A DNA stretch of 64,000 nt from contig JAUFSD010000006.1 of assembly GCA_033030425.1 (NCBI GenBank), positions 558,001 through 622,000 on the forward strand, read 5' to 3'. The translations under genes were made by a program, and so were the position numbers. This stretch comes from Verpa conica (taxonomy: Eukaryota > Ascomycota > Pezizomycetes > Pezizales > Morchellaceae). How positions within the stretch are numbered: position 1 is the stretch's first letter; every line of letters starts with the position of its first letter. The notes beneath the pieces were generated by a model, which had not been told where the DNA came from, searched no databases, and was given only the letters and a program-made list of their open reading frames with translations. Of the stretch, positions 9,098 through 22,194 are shown one piece after another.

Positions 9098-12000
9098 GTA
9101 GTGGGAGGGCTCTGTAAACTTCTAGAGCACATGGCTGTACCTCTCTCTAGTTGTTTTGTGATACTTATTAAAATAAAATAAAAGATCATGCTTTATCACT
9201 CGAAGGTTGTTCATGGGGTATGTACTTGTATAACATGCAGTATATATTAGGGGCTTCCAAAAGTATCCCTACTAAACTGAAATGTTTGACTCAACTTAAG
9301 AGTTACCCTAATTAGCCAAAGCCCTTCAAATAGCACTTTGTGTCATACCAGTTGGGCAGTTTCTAGAACGTGATCTACTAGTATTAAGGCACTGGACCCG
9401 TGTAACACCTACTGATTATCTAATAGGTGAGATAAAGTAGATATTAAAGATAATTTCAACTAAGCTCCGCTTAGCGAAACAAAGTTACAAAGCTAGACAC
9501 TACTACAAAAAGGTTCGAGACAAGTTACAGGGCTCACACATTCTGCCTAAATAGAACTAAGCACCTCCCCGAAGAGTGGGGGGGAAGAGGTTGTAGTCCT
9601 GCAAACCTCTGGGAACTTTCACCAATCGGAGTCCCCGGATATTGGGGTTAAAAACGCTCTGTCTTTTCGTGGAGCGATCAGCACAGACCAGGTCTTTCTT
9701 AGTAGAGACATATTATTTGTCAAAGGTGACCGGTCAACCGAAGGGAGCTAAGCACCAGGGTGATCATCTCTAACAATGTTTAGCACCGCAACCATACGCA
9801 CGGCTACATATTAATGAGGCAATAAGAAAGAGAGAAATTTAAGGGCTATAGCAACCCTACTATTTATACTGACAGGTTCTGATCTAGATTAAAACTGTAA
9901 AGTTATACCCCCGGGCTGTGTGCTCTATACACTGACTCTTAAAGTTTATACCTAATTAGTAAGTAAAACACCCAAGGGGTCGCTGCACTACCATCGCTCT
10001 ACCAGAGGTACCTGGGTGAAAATAGTCAGAGATAGAGAGGGGCTTGTAATCTCTAAGGTCGGCGACGTGCTTTCTATTTCTCACACTCAACTAATACTAG
10101 AACTTGTTGCAATGTCCTAAAGTTGAAGAAACCTAATCTGGTATACCTTAGAAGTTCGTTACTATATTGATTTTTAAGCTAGGAATGATGAGAAGAATAA
10201 GCGTGTAGAATTTAGTTGTTTCATTCAAGGGGTATCATTTCCGGTACAAAGGCTTAGGGAAGCGAGTGATCGTTTGTGCAAACACTTACGCAGCTGTACC
10301 TACATCCTCATGGATTATAGATAGTATATTTAAGTCACTTCCTAGCTACTAGTAAGACTACTATGTGTAGTAAGACTGCTGTAAGCTGAAACTATGTGGA
10401 CAGCTGTCACGCCTAGAACCTCTGTTTATCACATATTTGTCTCACCTCCCTCACCGTGCCTACTCGGCCCGTTATTGCGCCTCAATTGAAACCTACTCTG
10501 AATTACCCTATTAAAGAATAGGACCTAGAAACTCCCCGGCCCTCTCGGATTTCATTCGACCTTTGAATCTGACAGTACGGTTTGTGACCCAGGGCTATGC
10601 ACGTAGCGCCGTTAGGTATAGCTTTGATTCATCCATTTACTGCTGGCTGATTGGGACAACCGCGTGTCCCGAGGCACACCAGACAAATCAGCTACTATAA
10701 TCAAGTCCAATACGTAAAGCTCACTGCAGGTTGCAGTTCTCTGATACGTTGCTCCATAGCCGCAATGAGTGAATATATATATTTCGGTGTCTCCAAATTT
10801 CGATTAAACATGTACTACTCCGAGCTCCCTAATCGAGCTCTACAAGGTAGAGAGGGCTAGCAAATACAACATAGTGTGCAGGTGTAGGACCAAGACCTAC
10901 ACGGTCATCTCCCGCGGACCTAAATACGGTCAAGTCTTAACTATGCACGATGTATCTGATGAGGAACAAGATAGTTACCTAAACACCAAATTCCCGTAGT
11001 CACACCTTCTCACTCATTGAATTCCACGCGCAACACAGACCTCATATCTGGTATATCTCCTTCCTTTCCCCCTGCCGTTTTTATTCTCTGCACATGATAT
11101 ATGGATAAATTGGGGGGATTATCCTCAGTCACACACACACACACACAAACCGTGTCTCCAGGGCTTGAGCCGTTCAGGAAAATCACTCACTCGTTAATTC
11201 GTTCGTGCCTGGGCTCAAGTCTCACAAACTGGCACAGATATGAGTCCACACACACACACACACACACACATTACGCGAGCCGGACTCACCCGGGCCTGTA
11301 TGGAATTTTTTTTTTTCGACTCAACTTGATACAACGTGATATCTTACCACGTTTATGCTATACCGTTCATAAGAATTTAATAATAGCCGTTTTAGATCGT
11401 TCTAGAAGGATTTCCGCACGAGCCTTTTGTCACACGCGAACAATGTACTCAATACCTTACTCCCTGCTACATATCCTTTCGGCACGGTCCTCCTTCCAAG
11501 ACATTCTCACCGTTCGATTGCGTTTGGCAGGATGTCGCAACCGGGCCGATGAAACTCGGGCCGATAGATAATGCTTACTAAATCTGTGCTCTAACTGGTA
11601 GATCTGCTTTTTTTTTTTTTTTTCGCGTAGGGTTATTTATGTATCAAGGCAATTAGAGAGACTCATGAGAGGGAGGGAAATCGTGTTGTCTTGGGTCTAT
11701 TTGACTCCGTCGTGATAGCTAGTCTTCCCCCCCTTCAAGAAAGGGGGTCGACGGAAAGATTTCAAAGCTCTGCCTGCTTCCAGAACGGTGGCGATTTATC
11801 ATAACAATCTCTCATAATACATCAATCGGCTGGATATTCGTGTACGCACATATTTCACGAACTTGAAACGTCGAGCTGCAATCTATAGGCCTGAATGATA
11901 CTGGTGTTGGGCGGTGCATAATCAAGTTCTCTGCTGAATTTTGATCTGGGCTAGCCAATAGCTAGTCAAGTTCTCAATTTCTTTCTAATTATTCTCGCTA

Positions 12001-13268
12001 TTGGAGATTTTTTGGTGTATTCTATCACTATATATAGAAAAATGAGGTGAATTCGTACTCGCACCCCCCCCTCCCCTCAAAGTATTGGGAGACAACTACA
12101 TATTCAGGAGCCTCCTCTTCCCTGTTCATCCCAAATTCCGATATTGCAGGCCTATCCCAAATACTCATCGATGCAAAAAAAAAAAAAAAAAAAAGCTCCC
12201 AGGTACCGCTTGGGAATTTGGTAACACGGAGAACCCCGGTTCTCGGGTGAACAAGCACATCAATCGGAGCTGAGCAGCTAGCTGTCCGGGCTCGGCGAAA
12301 CTCCCATAATCGGCTCACAGGGCATGGGCTACTTCATCTTCTTTTTTGTTGTTGTTGTTTCCCGGATGTATGTCATATTTGCATGCTGATATTCCCCCCC
12401 TGTACCGAAGGAGGGCTGCCTAGCCACCATCGGCAACATCCGGCAGCGGACATATGGGAGCTAAGTCTTCCGCCAAGGTGAGGCGAACAATCTGCAGCTT
12501 ATGGGAGACATACACCTATTTACGCCTCAGAGGAATTGGTTTTCCGAATGACAGGTAATTGTATTCCCCGGTTTTGCGAGAAAGCCTCTCCTCCCCCCCC
12601 CATCGCGGGTATCCATGCCTACTCTGAGACAGACAGAGAAGTCAATTAATAATAAGGTAAGGCTGAATCATCGAAATCCTCCTCTCCCCCCCTTGCATGA
12701 GCGACTTTGAGGTGTTCCTGCATGGAACCTCTAGAGATGCACTATTGTTTCGCACTGCAAAAAATCTTCAGAGAAACACGTGCCGACAAACAAACTCACT
12801 AGCTGATTGCCAATGTTTTATGTTAAGCGATTTCATTTAAGATTGTTTGGAGATATGCATATCCCTAGGAATTCGGAAACACTCGAGGTATGCAATTACT
12901 TGGTCGTTCTGCGCACTAAGTATGTTTGCAGGCATAGACTTCAGTTCTCTATTCCGCTAAAAAAAAAAAAAAGCCACTACTACAAAGTAAGGATACAGAT
13001 AAGAAAAGAAACCCCCCTTCCCAAATCTACAGTATCCAAAAAAAAAAAATGCACCGACCTGAATAATTTCCCACACTTCCCCTCCGTATACGCCTGTTCC
13101 ATGAAAAGAAATCTAAGAAAATTACCAAAAAAGAATAACCCCATTTCCCTAAAGAATCAATGAGTGTATGAATGATGAAAGTCCCTAAAATAAGTTACAC
13201 ACAAGGAAAAGTGTGACTCCAAAAATAATCCCTCTCCCCCGGTCCTCCCATTCTATCAATCGACTTGA
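9098..13268. other. Gene-poor region, no supported gene
   Basis: Starts with the hydrolase 3' end (AATAAA-like repeats near 9168-9185). The rest has frequent stops in all frames and scattered A/T and C homopolymers. Small frames near 10651, 11101, 12028 and 12807 look spurious: biased composition, CA-repeat or poly-A content. No transposon domain was recognised. Confidence 0.6.
11246..11270. repeat. (CA)n microsatellite
   Basis: About 12 CA units; a shorter CA run lies at 11130-11147. Confidence 0.9.
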
Positions 13269-13526
13269 TCATGAGCTCAATTCTCCTTCATCATCCTCGC
13301 AAACAAATCCGTGAGTCTCAGCGGCGTAACAGCCCCTTGGCCATCCAAGTCCAACATCCGCGAACAGAGGGCCACTGAAGGGTCCTAGTGGGACGGACAT
13401 CATCTTCTCATCGCATCCATTGCATTTTACATGTTGGCATTCGCTCCATGTGCAAACATTTGTCTCTCCTTGCTTAACAGTCATTGGGCCATTATCGCAC
13501 TTGCAGCATCGCCAGCGGGCAGGCAT
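13269..13526 (-). CDS. Small CxxC zinc-finger-like protein
   Basis: Intronless frame of 85 residues, ATG at 13526. The N-terminus reads MPARWRCCKCDNGPM, with cysteines at 7, 8 and 10. A second cluster, VCTWSECQHVKCNGC, has cysteines at 25, 30, 35 and 38 and His32. The W-x-C-x2-C-x3-GP ... C-x(n)-C-x-H layout is common to a family of small uncharacterised ascomycete proteins and suggests one or two structural zinc sites. The C-terminal half is Gly/Pro-rich, then acidic (EDDEGELSS). No signal peptide, so probably intracellular. The gene at 21577-22009 carries a related motif. It sits alone in a gene-poor stretch, which argues for a real but lineage-variable gene. Function unknown. Confidence 0.6.
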   Translation of the reverse strand: MPARWRCCKCDNGPMTVKQGETNVCTWSECQHVKCNGCDEKMMSVPLGPFSGPLFADVGLGWPRGCYAAETHGFVCEDDEGELSS

Positions 13527-16500
13527 CGTGTGTTGGTGAGGGGGAGGTCTTGGGAGGTGAGGTTTGTAGTTAAAAGGACAGTTTCGTTTCGAGTGAAGGT
13601 AGGTGCCGGTACCGATAGTCAGAGTTGATGCTTGTAGAGTGTGGGACCAGTGGTATGGTAATATAAGTTGCAGGAATCGTTCAATAGTGCAGTTCTAAGA
13701 GGGAGAGCTGTTCGTATTTGAAGTCTATAGTCCAGTTTAGCAACCCCTTCTTCGTTATCGATAATGCATAGGATGGAGGGAGTAAAGAAACAAGAGGATG
13801 ACGTACGCACCAATCAAGTGGAGGATCGATAGTAAGAAGACAAAAGGACAATACCGTCAAGTGAAGTCACAGCTCAGGTGGCAGTATGGAGAGAAGCTTT
13901 TGATATAAACCAGACAGAGAATAAAAATAAAGTGGGAGGTACCCTTCATTTATATTAGTAGGCTGTTGCTCAAAGGGCAGGCTGTTGGCCATGGAGTAAG
14001 TGAAACAGGCTTATTCTCTCCTGTTAAGGCCGCAAGGCGGAGTTTTCATGTCCGCGCTCCCATGGTTGCTTGTTTGACCCCGCGAGTCCCGCGACCCCTC
14101 TCGACGTAAAAATATTTACTTACAATTGACCCGGGGAAATCATAGGAGAGTCGGGTCCCCTTCCCACCAGAGCTTAGCTGGCAACCACACGCACAAACAC
14201 ACATGGCGGGTCAATCTTACGGACAACGCGTTTCTCACCACATAATACGGCCAGATATGAATCGACGCCCGTTTCTCCTTATTTACTTTTCAAGGTTGGG
14301 TATTTCTGATACTCCCGTGTGACAAACCTACATAACTTTGAGCTGAGCAAAGGGACATGACCCGGTGATGAAGTCGATGACCTGGCCAGACATATATGAC
14401 GAAGCCTCGCATGGCCAAAAGTAGACATACAATGAGCGACAGGAAATCGGGAAATTCGAGTGGTGTGGAGTTAAAAATACAACATCTGGGGGTGAAAGGT
14501 ACCATCAACGGAACCAGCCTTCCCTGCAAGCAACATTCAACTCCAAACACGCAGCCAAATGAGGCATAGCAGCTGGTTGGATAGTCCTGATCCCTTTAGA
14601 TGAGCGGATCGGGGGATTCCATCATATCATCTATTATTCCTTGATCTGATAGGGGAATTTCACTTTGTGTGAAGATGAGAAGATGCAGTTCATTTTGGAA
14701 TCGAGAATTCTCAAAATTCGGTTTTGCAGGGGTGATTGGAGGGGCAACACAAATCCAAATTGGAGAAGACTGGTTTCAGGTGGGGTTTGCCTCACCCAGG
14801 AATGTGGGATCGTTGCTCGCTTCCCGAATATGATGCTCTATGCCGAAGCTTCTAGCCCAGCAGAGTGGAAGGTCAGTCACGCCGCCCTAACTGCGAATTT
14901 ACCCATGCACATCTCTCCAACGGTGTTGTAGAATTTTTCTGGGTTCATCTTGCGGTGTTGGTGGGGTTTTAATTTTGACAGGATCGGGGCAACCGATGTC
15001 ACGTCACAGGAATATCTAGCTATGTTTGTTCAGACTTTTGATGCCATGCACAATGATAACTCCTCATGTGATCTGAGTTTCCCCCGTGCCATTGGGTCAC
15101 AATCTTCAATTTGATAGCAAATCGAAGGGTGCGTGGGCTATGTTACTGGGCGTCCCTGCAGTTGATTGGGCGAGCAAGAGATGAGAGGTAGTCCTGGTGT
15201 CGGTTATTGTGTATGCTTGCCAGAGGGAACATACGAGATACTCAAACTTGCAAGTCCAACCGCACCCCGTCCGGAATCTAGTTTTGAAGGGAAGAAAAAT
15301 TTGATCCTACTAACTAGATATTAGGCCTTATCGTGCAGCACTCCCAGCTTTATTCCTGCGCAGTGCGCACCGCCGGCCGGTGATTCTTATACCTAGCTTT
15401 CGTCCGGTCTTTACCGCCAGCAAGGCCTGTTGAATTCACAACTACCCCTGACTTTAAATTTTTTTTTTTTTTTTTCCTTCCTGAAAAGGGACCACGTGTG
15501 TACAGCGGGAGATCTGCGGGTAATCGGGAATCGAGGCTCCAACGAGAAACCTGTCAAACAGTTACATTCTCGGAATTGATGCCTATTTAACTATGTTTGT
15601 CAGCTGAGAGAGCCTTGTAGTACCTATTGACCTCCTTCTAGACGTTCGTACTAGTACCTACATAGAGAAATAAAACAAGGGGTACGTTCTTAGACTCCCT
15701 CGTTTAATAAAGAGCTACATCTTGGCAGTGACTTTACTCGGCTTCATGACCTTATTCATGACACTGAGATTATCAAATTACTTTTTTCTCCTTTTTTGGC
15801 TATGACACAGGTTCAGGGCTCTAGATTCTGACTCTGCATAATTGCTGTGCAAGGACTAGACTTATAAAATAGCGAAAACATATGAACAGCAAGGTTGGGG
15901 ATTACGATTTTATGAGTTTGTTGGCAATTGTCGCCCACCGGTCACTCATACTGGAAACGAGGGCCCGGACTTTCAATAACGCCTAGAGTGCTTCTACTGC
16001 GTCAACTCTTCTCTTGAACTAATGTGACCTAGAGCCCTATATTTAATGTGACAAGACTCTGTAGGCTTTTTTTGGGTGGAGCCACTTTAAAGGCGTTCTT
16101 TCCGATCGGCCGAATTCACAGATTAAATTATACCTATAATGAAGTTTTGATATATAGCTACCTAGGAAACCTGTCTCTAAGATCCAATGATAATTCAAAG
16201 TTATGAGTATGAGCATGCGCACCGTCCACGTAGTGTCGAGGCAGGCCCCTCCCCTCCCCTCCCCTCCCCCCACCTCCGTATTCCCCGGAGCCTGAGTGTT
16301 ATATGCAACTTAAGTGCATGTACATGTTGGTCAACGTTTCACCATGCAATGCAGCAAAAACTCAATGCCTCGCTAAAATTACAAGACTTTCAATAAGTAA
16401 CCTCTTAAAAGTGCATCTAGAGCGGTGTAAAAGATCATGTGGGGTGTTTAAAGTATACTTGACCTAAGCGCAGGCTGTGTAATGACGTGACAATAAAATT

Positions 16501-19500
16501 CGTTTCCCTTTGTATGGTCCTAGAGCGGTTGTATCATGGAAGGATTGAGCTTAAGGGTTTGAATATTAATCTAAGCGTATAAATCAAGAATTCAGAACAC
16601 TAGACAGCTTATCTTAGAAAAAGCTACCGGCCTATAACACGCATATGGCGCGAGTATATATTTCAAGCATCGATATCGCACCGTTGAGCTTAATACATAA
16701 TGTGGGGGACTCCTAATATATACCTGTTATACAGGTATAAACCTTAAGTGCTCTTAATAAACTTTTTTTTTTTTTTGGTGGTCGCATTATCAATTTTAAG
16801 ACGGGTACTTGCATATTTGATGTGTTCAGGAGATCTGAGAGGCGACTGTGAGCCCTAAGTTACTATTCAAAAAAGATTATTTTTTTTTTTTCAAAGGTGG
16901 GTAGCAAGGCTAGGAATCCTGAGTGTAGTTCTAAATGTAGTTATCCCTTGCAGAAGAGGTGTCCCTCGCAAGGGTAGCTCTAATTAAGTACATACATATC
17001 CGGTCCCAACACATAAACATTAACTCCGGGCCCTGACTGATACCGGTATGCGCTGACTTCGGGAAAAGGTGAAGTTTTATTTCTTTTTCTTTTTTTTTTT
17101 TCTTTCGGGAGGAATGTATGTATGACCGTGCATTAGAGGCCGGATAGACGTACCCGGACCATCATCACCCACCCAAGTTTCCGATATGACCCCTTTACCA
17201 TTAAACAAGATCCTCTTCAACCCGGTTGATTTAGAAAAACAATGTTTTTTTTTTTAATACTTGGGGGTTTTAAGAACTAGGTTGAGGCCGGCAAGTGAGG
17301 CCGAGATTAATTAAGCAAGGTCGGCTTTCCTAATGCGTACTTTTATTATTATAGGATCTAGTACGTGTCCATTGGTACATGATACTCTGCTTGGTACCGA
17401 TGTCTAGTATTGGAAACCAAGAGTTCTAAATCCGGAATTCAGGTATGGCTTACCTTTTTGCTCCTCGAGGCATTTATGATATCTGATCTATGTCTTAAAT
17501 AAGCATACTCTATATTAAAACTGTCACGATTGATACGTCACTTAGGTCCCAAAGAACATATAACCTTGTGAAACTACGGAAGCGTCCCCTAACTGCGTGT
17601 AAGTCATGTTTCAGTTAGTGATTCTCTACAAATGATTGGCTAATTGGTTTCTGAAGATCTGTTTCTTTGATGTGCAACATGGATTATTGAGAGATCTTTC
17701 TCGATTGTAGCACCTATTCAACTGAGACCCAGCAAAAAACGCCTGATCGAAGGCTTGAACGGCAGTTAAATTGAAAATAAGTTTGGTGAGATCCGATGCT
17801 TTTGTCTGATCGTGAGGGATGTACTTGAGGGGATTCTCCGCACGACTAGCTAGCTAGTATATCCAATTGAAAGGAGGTGATATGTTAAAAATTCGTGATA
17901 CATATATAGGTACTGGCATGCGAAGCTATAAGCGAGGGTATGCTGGGTGAGATCGGATTCATGAACAGGCCACTAGAGAAGAAGAAATTTTAGGATACAA
18001 AGGAAGGTGGTTCTCGGAACTTGAGATCTCCAAAAAAAAAAGGAAAAGGAAAAGGGGGGGAAAAAGGAAAATTCTCTGAACACAATCAGGTCAGAAGATA
18101 ATTCCAAATTCAACCAACGTTCAGCCATGCCGCCTGATCCCCAAACTAACTACATTCTAGGGTCTTGCCTGAGGCAAACATTGATACAATATTATATCGT
18201 GGAATTTGTTGTGCACGTGTGATGGTAAAACCATAGAAATCAAAGGCACTCGCATAAGAATAGTATACCTACATCTAAATACTGATATAAATCAGATTAG
18301 TTGCTTTTCTTGCGTTTCACACACGCCAATGTATTACTAGAGCTATATAGAGCTATCCGCGCCGGAACGAATTTCACGAGATAGTACGATATATCCAAGC
18401 ATGCAATAAGTAACTGGACTGCATTCTTGGAAGGCAAGTTATCTTTTATGTTCACGATAGACCTAAATTAACAGCAAACTCATCCTACGCCTATTTATTC
18501 TAGTTTCATAATGCTAGTATTACCCAATAGGTCAGAGACGCAGCTTCGTGTACGACGAAAGCTAGAACTATGGAAGTTTTTACCTAAATTAAAACAAGGC
18601 TAGAATAAAATCTTGCAAACGATCGGGGATCATCTTTGATGGCTAGGAGGGGCTGAAAGCTTGATTCTTCTGCGCCGTACTCTAAGCTATTGGAAGACTT
18701 GTCACACTAAAGAGCGGCTCTAAGTGTGGAAAACCCCCACATTCTCCTTTAAGAATTGGTCACCAGTGACATCCAGAATGACGATGCTTCACCAACGTCC
18801 CGCATAGAATTCGGGTCGAGATAAACCACTAGCACCTAGCGGAATAGTCTTGGCGTTCTCGGTGGTCAATGATACCGTATCAGTGGAACCTCCAGTATAA
18901 GCACATATAAAAATAAAAATCTAGCAGTATTACTGCTCATAGAAGCATACATTAATACACGCATTAGCTCGACATAAGCATATGATATACTATTCTCAAG
19001 CACGATCCTATATCGAGATTTTGCTCATAATCAAGCACGTAAAAGTGATAGATTGACATGATACAAGTCCTTTAACTGGTTGAATTTATATTTTAGTAGT
19101 AGTAGTATGTGAGGTTTAGGCATGTATTAACTTAATGATCACACGCAACCAAATATTACTCATCCCAACGTCTCGTAGGCAAGTATAGTAACTGCACCCC
19201 TCAAAGCAAAATCACGGCCTCTAAGATACCTCTCCACACCACCTTGAGCTAGGTCCTATTTTCTGGTTTCATAAAGTCTACCCTATGGACTAATCTATTC
19301 TGCACTATCCCGCCATCCCGCAGCCCCGAAAAAAATTATACTATCACCGAGTTCGAGACCCACAAGAATCCCCTCAGTACTGTCGATCCACGGAAAAAAA
19401 CTCCGCCGCGCCTGCTTTCATAAATTGAGATATCGCATTCCGACGGATTCCTTTCAAATGGTCCGAAAAGGGACACCGGACTCGCAAAAGGGTCGGAGCT

Positions 19501-21576
19501 CATCAGGAGGCAATATATGCAGGGATTTGAGAACCTAAGTTGCATGGATACGATGAGGGAAATTTCCTTTAGCAGTACATGTAGGTTCCCGCCGGCCTGT
19601 AATTAACTAAGAGCCAAGTTTATTACAGACGAGAAGTGTTCCATGAACTGCACCGTTGATTTTCCGCAGCTGGAAAATCTGCCAAAAAAAAAAAATGAGA
19701 GAACGAGTGGGGGTGAGTATAGTGCGTGTAAGAGTGTGTGTATCCACGCTGTAGAGTCTCATACTTCGGTAACAGACATATTCGTCTGAAAATCTTACCC
19801 GCACGAGAGGGGTAGCAAAGGATTCCAGCGAATATTTTTGAGGATCATCGAATATCACCCCACTTTTGATAATGGTACCCCGGCAATAATTACGTGATCA
19901 GTATTTAATTAAAAAAAAATGAGTTGATTGCGGCTCTCGATGTCAGCACCAATCAGTAGTTCACAGTAATCTAATATGCACTCCAAAAGCGTCGAAAATC
20001 ACTTGAGGTAAAGAGTAGATCAGATTAGACTCCGGGGTCCATTACTGCGGCTGGCAGCACGTGCTAGCTTCTTTCCGCGATAACAGCCCCTCCTTCTGAA
20101 TTGTGTCATCTATTTGGAAACCTTAGCTACATATATTCAATAATCTATCGAAGAGTGAGTACTTAAATCGGAGTGGTTCTATGTGAAAATTTTTCTCGAC
20201 ATTAATAAAGGCCACAGAGCAATATTACCTCAGGAGGAAAATTCTAGCCTCGGCTAGTGAGCAATTACAGCGGAGTCAGGAGGCATTACGGAGATTAAAG
20301 GATGGTTGTACTAGAAGGAAGTAACTCAGGGTAGAAACAATGTGTCTCCTAGTGCTAGAGGGATGCGGAGGAAATGTATGCCATAGCAGCCCTGACTGTA
20401 CAGTGACGTCGAATGATAATAATAATAACAATAAATCCCATATCCCCTTGATCGGTCGAAATCAGAGCTGATGATGGGGGTATGACAGTCTCCTGACGGA
20501 CCCCGTTTCCTTCCCCTGTCTCAAATGTCTCAAAGCTAGAATATTTTTCTGGTACGAGACGGCGATGCACACAGTTGAGCATGCAGTGTGCGGGGGTGCC
20601 TTTTAGTGGCGTTTGGGGAGGGTATAGCTGTAGTACTACAGGAGTATTTTGGAGGGAAAAGGAAAGAAGGCTGGTGTAATGTGAATACATGTAGTTATAT
20701 AAGAAGCAAAGCACAAGAAGCGGGTAATCGCACTTGCGCTTACGGCGCCTAGACATTTCAGGTCCCGAGATGCAATGATCTGGCATCGCAGGCACCCTTA
20801 CCCTAGAAGTTGAGCTGCTAAACGTTGGAGTGCATCCTCAGGGCCTGCGTCGTATCATGTTGGGCAAATATTTTGGATTACTTTTGGATTGCATATAAGC
20901 ACGATAACGCCTAAGTGTTGGAAGAAAGTTAAGCCCATTGCATGCAGCCACTTATACGTACATACATACGTATACATGGTTGGGCCAAGGCTCCATATTC
21001 CCATAGGCGACATCTACTATGCACCAACAATCTAACCCCGCACCAAACATATCGCCACCCCATGATCGAGAGTACTTCAAGTAGTTCGTAGCAAAGAATA
21101 TTGGGATAACCTAGTGTATTCGCTCTATAGAACCTGGGGGAAAATCTAAAAGAATACATGAAATCTAGCGGAAAAGGAATAAAGGAACAAAAACTACAAC
21201 ACACAAGTACATCTCGAAAGATAAAAAGAAAGATTGGCTACTGTCGTACAAGTACGAACAACTAAACCAATACTGAGGTTGAAGTAAGAAAGGATAGCAC
21301 TGACAGCGGAAAAAGAGCACACGAAATAAATAAAAGAAAAAAGCAAAAGAAAGCCAGAACTCCCCGCCCCACAAAAGAAGAAACTTCGGACTTCCCCAAG
21401 GTATTTTTTCCCCGAAGGGGGCACTTAAGCGAGAAGCGACAATGTTGGGTTGGTGGGGGATCTGCGCCAAAACTCCGTGTGTAACCATCCACATTAACCG
21501 ATCTTAAGGTGCTTCATCTAGTTATATAAAGTCTTTCAGTGATAGCTCATCGGATGCAGACCATCGCGCATAGGCT
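13527..21576. other. Gene desert, no supported gene
   Basis: Eight kilobases of AT-leaning DNA with stops in all frames. Contains poly-T/A runs (15459-15475, 16764-16776), a (CCCCT)n tract at 16247-16270, an A/G-rich tract at 18031-18070 and small inverted repeats (for example TATACGTA/TACGTATA arms at 20953-20974, and imperfect arms at 18713-18738). Minus-strand frames at 20355-20795 and 21165-21494 lack protein-like composition. No LTR, transposase or reverse-transcriptase motif was recognised. Confidence 0.55.
16247..16270. repeat. (CCCCT)n pyrimidine tract
   Basis: Four to five CCCCT units on the plus strand ending in a C run. Confidence 0.85.
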
Positions 21577-22009
21577 CTAGTGAGGGTGCGGAAAGTTGGT
21601 CATAGGCACATTTTTTGTCTTGGATGTGTCGTAGGAGTTGAAGAGAAATGATCCATTGGATGGTTCTGATGGATATGATTGACAATATTCGGAATTGTTC
21701 GATGACCCAGGTAATTCCATTACCTGGGTAGCTGTAGGTTCTACCGAGACAATTGAAGAAACTGGCAAGAAGGGCTGGTCGGTAGGATAGGGCATGGTAT
21801 GTTGCTCGACGCTTCTACTCCTCCTGTTCGGAATATGCCCGCAGTTTGCGCAACCAACATCAATGTGCGGGTTATGTGGTCCATAACCACATTTGGGCTT
21901 TTAGAAAAGAAAGTTAGCATACTAGATTATAACTTAACAGTGAGACATTACTTACACAGTACCATTGTCCTGCCATTGCATTTATTCCGGGAGATTGCAT
22001 ATTGACCAT
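21577..22009 (-). CDS. Small CxxC zinc-ribbon-like protein, two exons
   Basis: Not visible as a single frame. Exon 1 runs 22009-21956 (18 codons from ATG to WYC). An intron of 58 bp (21955-21898; GTAAGT donor, GCTAAC branch site, AAAAG acceptor) joins in phase 0 to exon 2 (21897-21577), giving 124 residues. The splice brings together WYCPKCGYGP and VGCANCGH, forming C18-x2-C21 ... C34-x2-C37-x-H39, a zinc-ribbon-like pair that the intron divides. This matches the W-x-C-x2-C-x3-GP core of the gene at 13269-13526. The remaining ~80 residues are Ser/Pro/Asn-rich and probably disordered. A TATA box stands 178 bp upstream. Role unknown; similar small Cys-pair proteins occur in many ascomycetes. 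Confidence 0.65.
21705..21729. repeat. Perfect 11-bp hairpin inside the zinc-ribbon gene
   Basis: Arms ACCCAGGTAAT and ATTACCTGGGT flank a 3-nt loop (TCC). It lies in the Ser/Pro-rich coding part of exon 2. Confidence 0.85.
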
Positions 22010-22186
22010 TATTGCGATTATTGATGATATCTGAGACTAAAGCTATATGATCCGTTTTGGAAGTAAATGAGGTAGTGGAATGTTTGAGTTTTAAGAAGAA
22101 TATTTATTGGTTTTCGTAAGGTAGGCGTGTGGATGGTGTAGGATTTACTGTAATGGATGCTCTTCACAATCTCGAGCGTCCATCCC

Positions 22187-22194
22187 TTTATATA
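22187..22194 (-). promoter_or_regulatory. TATA box for the zinc-ribbon gene
   Basis: Reads TATATAAA on the minus strand, 178 bp upstream of the ATG at 22009. Confidence 0.55.

Noticed and set aside
11101..11571. 156-codon plus-strand frame
   Set aside because: Built around two CA microsatellites, with no protein-like segments.
20355..20795. 146-codon minus-strand frame
   Set aside because: Contains an IIIIII run from a TAA repeat, no domain, no splice-supported extension.
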